Below are positions 55,701-64,000 of a stretch of 64,000 nt of DNA, piece after piece. Under the pieces are notes generated by a model. That model had not been told where the DNA came from. It saw only the letters and a program-made list of their open reading frames with translations, and made no database searches. Position numbers and translations under genes: made by a program. The stretch spans positions 5,146,001 to 5,210,000 of the forward strand of contig OZ316892.1 of the NCBI GenBank assembly GCA_973895155.1. Direction: 5' to 3'. The stretch's first letter is position 1. Every line of letters starts with the position of its first letter. This DNA comes from Marsupella aquatica (Eukaryota > Marchantiophyta).

Positions 55701-57089
55701 TTGGGTATATGGTTAGGTGAGAGACTGGCTAATAATCTTAGCAAAGAATCTGGCTAATTTTGGCAAGTGACAAAGGATTTAAGGAAGGTAGAGAATCTGG
55801 CAAAATATTTCCAATAAATAACTGGTAAGACTGCTATAATGGAACTATGGAACCCCATTGACGTGACACCGTTTACACTTTCACTCATTGAAACCCTTTT
55901 TCTTTCCCAAGGTTTTCAAGAAAATTGACCATCAAGAGAGTGGGTTGTGGATCTATTATTGTAGGTTGTTTCAAAGCTTCATAGTTATGGATGAGGGCTT
56001 TTGGCCATAACAAATGGCCAAAGCTTTTTTACAAGGTTATGGGATTTACAAGTTTAGGTTGACTAGACTAAGGTTTCTCTAAGGTTGACTCTAAGGTGAC
56101 TAATGGTCATGGCACATGACCAACCTTTTTGGCAAAATGCTATGGATCTTGAATTTAGTATAGCATCTCAAAACCTCAAAGCTGCAGATGATGACTTTTT
56201 TGGCCACCAATTTGGCCATAGCTTTCAATTGTTACAGGGCTATGTAAAAGGTTTTTTTTGTTTCTTCGCTAGCCTCTACAGTGACTTCATGGCATCCCGC
56301 ATGGCATATGACCATTATTTACGGAAAAGTTGTGGACTCTGAATTTTGTAGTCCATCACTTTTTCTGTCCTTAACCTTAACGGCTAAGTTAAGGTCCATC
56401 AAATTTTGAAGTTTGAGACCCCCTATTTGAGAGTCAAAGCTTGAGCTATATTTTGGGCTTTAGACCTTGTGGTTCAGTGGGAAACTGGCTAATGCATCTG
56501 GTGTTGAGGTATTCTATGTTGCGAGCAAACAGGAGATTTTGATAGCAAAAAGATTTTGATAGCAAGACAATAATGATTTCAAATTTTAGTTACTTTTTTA
56601 CATTTTTTGTGTTTTTTTAAAGGCTGCAGATGGCTAGCAAGCTCGCTAGCAAAAAGGGAGTCCCCAAAAGGGATGTTACCAACCAGGTAGTTGATAGCGA
56701 GGCAGTTGCATGTAGAAAAATGTAGGGTTCATGCAGGAATTGTTTTTGCTTGTGCGAGGAAAAAATTTACTGTTTGCTCGCACGTTACAATTACCCTTTG
56801 GTGTTCACCTGACTACCCTTGAGTGGAGCGTTCCCCCTGTCTTGATGTTTTGCATTTGTATTGCTAGACGAACAAAACTAGTAAGATGATGATAGTCTGT
56901 AGTTGGACGGATGTCCTCTCAGTTCCAAGGCAGAAAAAGAACATACCATGGCCCACTCCCAACCACTAGCCCAACCACCCCTAGCTCCTTGGATGCAGAT
57001 AGAAGTGTGAAAAGTCTCATTGTGTGGGTTGCACAAACTAGATTTTTTGTTTGAAAATGGACCATAATTAATTGAAAAAGGACCAAATG
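55701..57089. other. Intergenic, no gene recognised
   Basis: The phrases CTGGCTAAT and TTTTGGCCA recur, hinting at decayed repeats. No coding region is supported. Confidence 0.4.
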
Positions 57090-57179
57090 AAGTACAATGA
57101 AATGAAGGGAAAGCAAAGTGTTGTTCGCTTTGGACCTCTTTTTCTTTGGACCACTTTTTCTTTCCTTTTCATTGTACTT
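57090..57179. repeat. Imperfect hairpin, arms about 30 bp
   Basis: AAGTACAATGAAATGAAGGG at 57090 pairs with CTTTCCTTTTCATTGTACTT ending at 57179. TTTCTTTGGACC repeats occur in the loop side. It could be a remnant of a small inverted-repeat element. Confidence 0.6.
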
Positions 57180-60100
57180 AAGTTTTTACCTGGTTTATAA
57201 ACATTGGTGGAACATTGGTCCAAAAGAGAACAACACTAAACAAGAAGGCAACACTAAACAACAGGGCATGTAGGGGAAACAACGTTTGTGATGGACTCAT
57301 CAACCTTTGAGGCACTTAGTTTGGTTGATTTTAACCCGGTGAAAACAGTACTCTGGCAAGAGACGACGATATACCAGCGGTGGCCTTTCTCTCTCGTTGG
57401 CAGGAAATAATGCTTAGATTCCCTCACTATAACTGGTATGGGCTAACTCCTGTCGTTACACGCTTTCGAGGCCAAAGATGATTCTGATTTTGATGGATGA
57501 TTGACGTCCAAGAGGGCCGTGACGAGTATGAATGGGGACCAATTGCACTCAGGAGTCACGAGTTTGTACACTATCGTCGTTCGCTATATATTTGTATTGG
57601 AATCCAGCCCCTCTTACCATAAAGGCATTGTGAAGGCGTCAATCGAAATACTAGAAGTCCAACATGAAATTCAAAAAGATCTTTCTAAAGGCAAAAAGAA
57701 GTCCAACATGAGGTGCGCGGGGACTTCAATCTTGATGGAAGAAAGTGGCCACGAGAGATATTGTGATTCGCTCTACTGTACTGTAGATTTCTCGATAACG
57801 TACGCCAATCTGCCTTCGACATGTGATGACTTGTTAGCAACTAGGACATTACATATTGGCCTGAGGCCAGAACTCGGTCATTCATTGGGGTCATGCTGCA
57901 GGCATTCTTCCTGAGTAGCACTAAATCTAGGATGATGATGCCGGGTTGATAAAGCCCAATGAAGCAGATCATAGATTCGATATATACAGGCACTAGATGA
58001 TCGAGCTGTAATATTGCACGTCCCACGAAAAAGTGTTGATGTCGCTCCTGGTAAAATTACGATGATTCCAGCCCGCATCATGGGTGATGGTTCTTTCCGT
58101 CACATGGAAGAGGAGAACGCCTTGAGGCAGGCTGTCTTCTATTGAGGAGCAGCTAACGCTGTGGGAAACCTCGTGGGGAACATCTTGGCTCATTGGGAGT
58201 CGAGCCCTCAGGGCGTCGTAGGCTTGCCTTTTTCCAGCAACCCAGACCGCTTGTCAGAGTCCTTGACAGTCAGCAATCCATGTGAAATATCGTGACTCTT
58301 GGGCCCCAGCCTCTTTGCAAGTTAAGCAAATTAACAGATGGCATCACCACGATCTCTTTAATTTCAGTTCAAATCTCGAGATTACAGTGCAACAGAGATA
58401 GTCTGTGCATCTCAAATAAGCTCAACGGATATGAATCTGACCACAGCAGACAGCGTAAGTTCAGCGATTATGCGAATTGTTACGCAGCAGCTGACTCCAG
58501 CATTGCCGTGGAATGAAGTCGACTTACTTCACTGTTTTTGCTGTAAGGTGTGGATTTGTTAGATTTTACACCAGGAGTTTACACCCATTAGAGGCCTTCA
58601 ATGGTAAGACCCAGTGTAAGACTGCAGTTTCAATTTGTTGGCTCAAGAACCCAACATGAGGGACTGGCTCGGCGGGAAACATGGTCCCGGGTCCACAAAG
58701 GTACCGACATTACTCATCGCCGGCTGTCGAGGAACATTCTAAATGTATGTCGGCCAGGCCCGGCAAGTTTTCTATTCTGCGATCTGGGACAGGCTCCTTA
58801 TTGAGCTCCATATCTTTTGATCGTATCCGGATTCGGCCTGAGCTGAGACTTCTGTCTCCGTTGCAAATAAAAGATGATAATAACGTAGACAAGTTGATTG
58901 CATTCATTTGGCAAAACCTACCAGAGAAGCAAACCGACCGCACATGATTGGAAAAGACTTGTAGTGGAGGCCGCTGATCCTAAATTCACCACTTTCCTCT
59001 GCCAGGGTCTACAAGGACTTCGTGAAGCGCCGTTACAGCCAATTGCAACGGCAGGATCGATCCATAGTGCTTCCTGACATTGTTGAAAACTCTAGCTCCC
59101 AGGCAATCAATCTACAGCTTCTATTGAGCCGGACACCAGCTGGATCCGTCCAAACCCTTGACTCTTAGCTTCGCTTATGGGGGGACTTAATCCAGGTACT
59201 CGCTTGTGGAGCTAATCCAGGTGCTCTCTCAAACTCGTCCTGGAAGTCTTTCATGGTAAAATAGCTAAGCTGAGTGAGGTCAGTCCTGTTGCCCGGCCAT
59301 GTGCCCCGACCAGACTTACTCTCGCCAAAACTGCGGTTCCTCCAAAGGGATCTAGATTCTCCCAAACCCCCCCAGAGAGCAGCAGGAGCTACACTGCAAG
59401 CCCACGAATGTCTACTGTACTTTGCTCTCCTCACTGGCTCTCTGGTGCTATACAGTAGGTTCCTGGGTTACTTCGCGTTCATTGTAATGGATGATGACAA
59501 ATTTACAATGGTGTCGGTCCTGGTTCTGCCATAGCTGAGCATGTTAATTCCTCACACGTACGCTGACATTTTATTCTTGTGTACTGCAGCTGCCGATGCC
59601 CGAGAGTTGATGGCTTGGTGCACAAGGGGTGACAGCAAAACGAGACTCACTTCATTCTTATCTCATCCTAAGATGAACGCATTCCACTGTTGATTAGCAA
59701 TTTTATTTTTTATAGTCCTGGCAGTTTAGAACCCCTGAAAACCAGACGCAGAGTGTACAAATTCTAATCAGAGCGGGAAAACAATTGAGCATCGTCGGTC
59801 AGTGCATGGTTTCAGGAGTCCAAAATAACGCTAGAAGACATTGTGGACACGCGCGTGGGTCAATGAATTGTAATGAAGTTTTCTGACATTCATGCGCCAC
59901 GGGTTTCAAATTATTGGTCCGTAGAATGAATAGAGAATATGAATATGCTGACATCTGTTTACCACCAATTTCTAATGTATAATGTTTCGAAGTTTCATGT
60001 GGCTCATGTAGTCCACACTCCCATATATTATATTGAGACGGTGTGTACTTCAAACTGTACTTCGAAATGTTGTAGCCATTAATGTGAATTGTACAATCCT

Positions 60101-61069
60101 ATCTATTTCAAAAGTCCCTGCTACAGGGCTTTACTTGTTCAGGGTCCCCCTGTATTCCAAAACGCGCGGATGGACATTCATAATTGGGACTGATATCCAC
60201 TAAACTCTCTTTCCTGTTCAGCTCTTACATATTACACTCGAGAAAACAAAGATAATCATCTTTGCAAATTTACACCTCTTTCAATTACTAATGAAAGTTT
60301 GTGATATTAGACTGAATGGCAAGATCTTTCCAAGCTACTTGGAATAAAACTAAGAACTGCCATTTGCCATGCCTTCCATGTCAAGATTTGCCCACAAAAA
60401 GCTTTCCAAACCCAGAAGAATGAAATGTCAATTTTTTTTCCAATAAAGGGAGAATGTCAGGGAGTGAGAGTGTAAAGGAGAACATGGTCCATGGGAGTTA
60501 TGGTTTACAAGCTTGGTCCATTCAGGCATGCTCAACACGTTTGTAGGGGAATATTCAGGACCTGTGTTTTATTCTTATTTTTGAAATTTAGGGCCCGTGT
60601 TGATTGGGCTTCAATCTGGCCCGTAATACACTGTAGAAGAGTTTCCTCACCTAAAAGGAGCCCATCCAAAATCATTAGAGTACCTAGAATTGGCATTCTG
60701 TTACACTCTCATGAGTGGCTCACCGTTGTTTTCGTTGATCCATAAATTGCAGCGCAATTCTCTCCAGAAGCAGATGACCGCCCCCCATGCCCTTTTTCTC
60801 CAATTGGCCCTCGATTTGATCGACCTTTCATGAAACCCAATCGGCCACTACTTTAGGGCCCAAAATTGGTGGCCTGATTTCCTTTAATCTCGGTGATTTT
60901 TTTTGGACCTAAAAGGGGTCAGGTAGAACACAAATCCACGGTTGCAGGGCGGCTCTAGTAGTGTATACCAGCACTGGCCCCAAATAAGGGGGAAGTGTCC
61001 AAAACTTAACTTTCTCACATTCTAGACTTCCCTGCATGTTACAGGTCTGATCGTAGAGAATGAGCATTA
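57180..61069. other. Intergenic, no gene recognised
   Basis: Contains a 137-codon open frame (57501-57914) of unknown type with an internal direct repeat (AGTCCAACATGA, twice). Near 60445 the sequence AAAGGGAGAA directly before TGTCAGGGAG resembles a polypurine tract and LTR start, but no second LTR was found. Nothing is firmly supported. Confidence 0.35.
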
Positions 61070-62049
61070 ATGTAGTGAGGGTCTGGTTTGGGCCCGGTTT
61101 GGACTTGCCCGGCAAATAGGCCGTTTTAAGGCCGTCAACCGGCAAGCCGACACCCGGTCTCTCCCGGTCGGCATCATCCGGTCCCGGCCCGAATAAATCC
61201 GGTCCCGGCCTGAGTACTCCCAGTCCTCTTCCCTCCCGGCCCCGGACCCTAAACCCCCCCGGCCCGGACCCCGGATCCTTCACCCTCCCGACCCCGGACC
61301 CTAACGCCCCCCCCCCCCCCCGCCCCGGACCCTTCACCCTCCCGGCCCGGACCCTAAAGCCGGGCCTCCTCCCCCCCACCCGGGCCTCCCTCCACCCGGG
61401 CCGGGTCTTCCCTCCCCCCACCCGGGCCTCCTCCTCCCTCCCCCCCACCCGGGCCTCCCTCCACCCTGGCCAGGCCTCCTCCCCCCCACTCCTCCCACCC
61501 CCACCCGGGCCTCCCTCCACCCGGGCCGGCCCTCCTCCCTCCCCCCACCCGGCCTCCTTCCCCCCCCCACCCGGACCCCCCTCCACCCGGGCCGGGCCTC
61601 CTCCCTCCCCCCACCCGGGCCCCCTCCCCCCCCTCCACCCTAAAGCCGGGCCTCCTCCCCCCCACCCGGGCCTCCCTCCACCCGGGCCGGGTCTTCCCTC
61701 CCCCCACCCGGGCCTCCTCCTCCCTCCCCCCCACTCGGGCCCCCCTCCACCCGGGCCGGGCCTCCTCCCTCCCCCCACCCGGGCCTTCCTCCACCCGGGC
61801 CGGGCCGGGATGTAAAGCTGGGGCCGGGGCCGGGTGACGAGAGGTAGGGGGGCCGGGCCGGGTCCGGGAAGAGGTCGGGAGGAGTTCGGGCCGGGCCGGG
61901 AGAAGTTTGGGCCGAGCCGGGGAATAATGGCGAATATGCGTCAAATGAGACCATTTCAGGCCGGCAAATGCCGAGTTTACGTGCCGGGCAACTCGGCAAG
62001 TTGCCCGTCACATCAAACCGGGGGTTTGGGTGTTCTTTCCATTGTAGTG
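61070..62049. mobile_element. GC-rich foldback-like element with minisatellite core
   Basis: The left part (61078-61260) runs from AGGGTCTGGTTTGGGCCCGG through a pyrimidine-rich region. The right part (61810-62041), read in reverse complement, has similar words (CCCGGTTTG, TGCCCGGCA, CCTCTTCCCGGACCC), so the unit forms an imperfect long palindrome. Possible 8-bp flanking repeats ATGTAGTG (61070-61077) and TTGTAGTG (62042-62049) would suit a hAT-type insertion. The core (about 61365-61805) is a minisatellite of CCCACCCGGGCCTCCCTCC-type units. The long Gly/Pro/Arg open frames on the minus strand are artefacts of this repeat. Confidence 0.55.
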
Positions 62050-62076
62050 TCAAACACTCATGTAGTGTTTGACACT
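62046..62076. repeat. Perfect 13-bp hairpin
   Basis: AGTGTCAAACACT (62046-62058) and AGTGTTTGACACT (62064-62076) are exact reverse complements around a 5-nt loop. The stem overlaps the right edge of the GC-rich element. Confidence 0.9.
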
Positions 62077-62550
62077 TTTCTCTTTTCTTTGTCCTTTTTA
62101 GGTTTACACTTACTTTTCTTTTTCTTTGGACCTCATTTTATACATTTTTCTGGAAGATTCTTTCCATTGGTTAAAAAAACTCGTAGGAAAGGGTCCCCCT
62201 ACCAGTCTCTACTCACAAAAATCATCAAAATATAAAAATTTGTTGTTACCCAGAAATTGTGACATGCCGGTCTATGCTCACAAAAGCAGTCTAACTATAA
62301 AAAATGATTGTTACCAGATAGATTCTCTCATTTCTCTCTATGGAATAGTAAATGAACTGCAGATCACAAATTACAGTGCAGTTTTGAAAATTAAAACGAG
62401 GAGTTAGTTCTCTTGCTCAAGACTAGCATGTGAAACTAGAAAAGGAGAGAGGGGACAGAGGGCTTTCTGGTTCCTAGTCTATGGTTGCAATGGTTACTGT
62501 AGGTAGCAAGCCCTGCCCGTAATCATCATCAAAATAGGCAAAATGTAGTA
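62077..62550. other. No feature recognised
   Basis: AT-rich sequence without coding or repeat signal. Confidence 0.4.
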
Positions 62551-62806
62551 ATATAAGGTGTGCATTCATTGATTTAAAGAAAATAAGAAGGTTTATTATG
62601 GTAAGGAGAGACCTTTTACAGCCTATATGTCATATTTTGATGTGAAGTAAGCACTAATATGATAACATAGGGTGTGTGCATTCATTCATTTAAAGAAAAT
62701 ATGCTATGGAGAGATGTCATACACCATATAGGTATTATTTTGATGTGCACTAAGAATTATTGGACCATATATGTCTTATTTTGATGTGCAGTAAGGATTA
62801 TTGGCA
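62551..62806. repeat. Tandem repeat, about 2.5 units of 105 bp
   Basis: ATATAAGGTGTGCATTCATT at 62551 returns near 62664 as ATAGGGTGTGTGCATTCATT. The ends CATATTTTGATGTG(A/C)AGTAAG and TTATTTTGATGTGCAGTAAG recur near 62633, 62735 and 62776. Confidence 0.8.
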
Positions 62807-63139
62807 TGTAAGCTTCTAATAAAGGCCAACTGGCGTGTATGCACTATGCAGCCCTGAACAATTCGGCTGGTGGTTTGTCTGTCTGGCCCCTGGCAGAAAG
62901 GCAGTCCTACACTCTTAAATTACCACAATCCTACTCGAATGCCCTCTGCTTTCTGCACTACTAAGGTGCATTAATGCACTCGCCTATGGAGTCTGACACA
63001 AAGGTGGTGGCAAAGAGAGGGGGGTTTTTGAAATTCCATTTACCTCGTGAAAAGCGGTGTCTGATACAAGAACTCAATTAGAGTATGTTTGGTAGTGAGC
63101 CCAAGAAGGAGAGGATGGCTAGAGGAAGAGTTAGGGTGG
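62807..63139. other. No feature recognised
   Basis: Non-coding DNA between the tandem repeat and the ACGTCGGGGGC motif cluster. Confidence 0.4.
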
Positions 63140-63250
63140 CTTTACAAGACGTCGGGGGCAGTTCCTTCACTTTTCTGACATCCAAGATCCAATCCGGGCC
63201 ATCCATTGGGGAGATAGTGCTGGAGTTCACTTTAGAAAACGTCGGGGGCA
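63140..63250. repeat. Two direct copies of the CTTTACAAGACGTCGGGGGC motif
   Basis: Exact motif at 63140-63159 and a variant (CTTTAGAAAACGTCGGGGGC) at 63230-63249. They match the terminal sequence of the element at 63530-63665 and may be ends of truncated family members. Confidence 0.8.
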
Positions 63251-63425
63251 GTTTTGCTCATTGATTCTGCCGATCCTACATGGACTTCAGTGGGGCCCAA
63301 CTTTTGCTGACATGGAGCTCTTTTTTGTCCAGAATTTTAGACCACCTCCGTTGGAGGTCCCTTCATCCGGCCGCTTGGTCCATTCCTATTATGGGCAGTT
63401 TTCAATAAATGCGGACCCACAGGAA

Positions 63426-63466
63426 CCAGCATTAGCCAAAGATTAGCCAGCATTAGCCAAAGATTC
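63426..63466. repeat. 21-bp tandem pair
   Basis: CCAGCATTAGCCAAAGATT occurs at 63426 and 63447 with a 21-bp period. Confidence 0.9.
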
Positions 63467-63529
63467 AGGTGGAGTGGGTCCCAAGTTTGTCTTCTAGTCA
63501 ATGATTCTAGCTACACTGGCCAGAGTTCC

Positions 63530-63665
63530 CTTTACAAGACGTCGGGGGCAATAAAAGTCTTCTAAATTCTCTATTAGCCCCGGTATACTGTTTTTAGCAT
63601 GTGAAACTGCTGCTGGCTCAGCTTTGGTAGAAAAGGAAGCGAACGGCCCCCGACGTCTTGTAAAG
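63530..63665. mobile_element. 136-bp MITE-like element with perfect 20-bp inverted ends
   Basis: CTTTACAAGACGTCGGGGGC (63530-63549) is the exact reverse complement of 63646-63665. The interior of about 96 bp has no coding capacity. No convincing target-site duplication is visible, so the superfamily is unassigned. Two further direct copies of the end lie within 400 bp upstream. Confidence 0.75.
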
Positions 63666-64000
63666 TGCCCCTTAGTTCTTGTAGGGCGAGAGAGGACTGG
63701 AGAAGGAGGGTCGAGAAAGATACGTAAGTTGTGAAACTCATAAAGCTTTTGACCTATGTCCGTGATTGCCGCTTGGAAAACAACAAGACAAGCTAGATAG
63801 ACCCACGTTGTTGCATGGGTGTGGGGTCAGCTTTGCTCCGGCTGACGAGGGAGACAAATCGAAAAAGAAAATCAGGAATTGAAATTTTGTGAACTGTTTG
63901 CTGCGGATGCACGAGTGAGGCAGTGAGACTGTGAGAAGGGTGGCGACCAGTGGCAGCAGCAGTAATGAATCGTTATAAAGCCGACCTGAGTTCTGCATAT
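63666..64000. other. Right edge, no gene recognised
   Basis: The minus-strand open frame 63738-63998 (86 codons) has no known features and may run off the window. Confidence 0.35.

Noticed and set aside
60420-60500. LTR boundary (purine tract followed by TGTCAGGGAG)
   Set aside because: No second LTR, primer-binding site or coding domains were found in reach.
60909-62053. Overlapping long minus-strand frames of up to 289 codons rich in Gly, Pro and Arg
   Set aside because: They are produced by the GC-rich minisatellite; all three minus frames give similar low-complexity peptides.

Overview
The window is nuclear DNA from a land plant. Evidence: two alpha-expansin genes with plant signal peptides and the plant-specific intron position, a four-exon acidic ribosomal protein P1 gene with GT-AG introns and telo-box promoter motifs, tRNA-derived SINEs with target-site duplications, a decayed LINE remnant and small inverted-repeat elements. 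The expansin sequences look to me like those of non-seed plants (bryophyte or lycophyte grade), but that is an impression; no species can be named from the sequence alone.

Layout. At the left edge (915-1666, minus strand) lie exons 1 and 2 of an alpha-expansin; the exon encoding its C-terminal binding domain is not visible in the remaining 0.9 kb. From 1.7 to 10.2 kb there is no recognisable intact gene, only possible coding remnants near 2.2-2.8 kb, a 108-bp duplication and a SINE flanked by a 15-bp target-site duplication. At 10.2-12.6 kb is a complete gene for 60S acidic ribosomal protein P1 (111 aa) with a TATA box and telo-boxes. From 12.7 to 30.3 kb the DNA is repeat-rich: a 38-bp inverted repeat, a near-identical 235-bp tandem duplication, a four-copy 78-bp array, homopolymeric C tracts, a 122-bp inverted-repeat element, a 62-bp minisatellite, a second SINE with a 19-bp target-site duplication, a LINE remnant and a third SINE-like unit. 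From 30.4 to 33.5 kb a degenerate satellite-like array runs to within about 150 bp of the TATA box of the second alpha-expansin.

That expansin (34332-35422, plus strand, 243 aa) is complete, with one intron. From 35.4 to 64 kb I find no confidently identifiable gene. This part holds degenerate tandem duplications, microsatellites, an unexplained 190-codon open frame near 46 kb, a GC-rich island at 55 kb that may be organellar in origin, a roughly 0.96-kb GC-rich foldback-like element at 61-62 kb whose core is a minisatellite, and a 136-bp element with perfect 20-bp inverted ends built on a motif that recurs nearby.

The three real genes are not functionally linked: two act on cell-wall extensibility and one on the ribosomal stalk. 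The rest is mostly mobile and repeated DNA in various states of decay. No clearly new multi-gene system is visible; the best candidates for undescribed biology are the short element families and the satellite array beside the expansin promoter.
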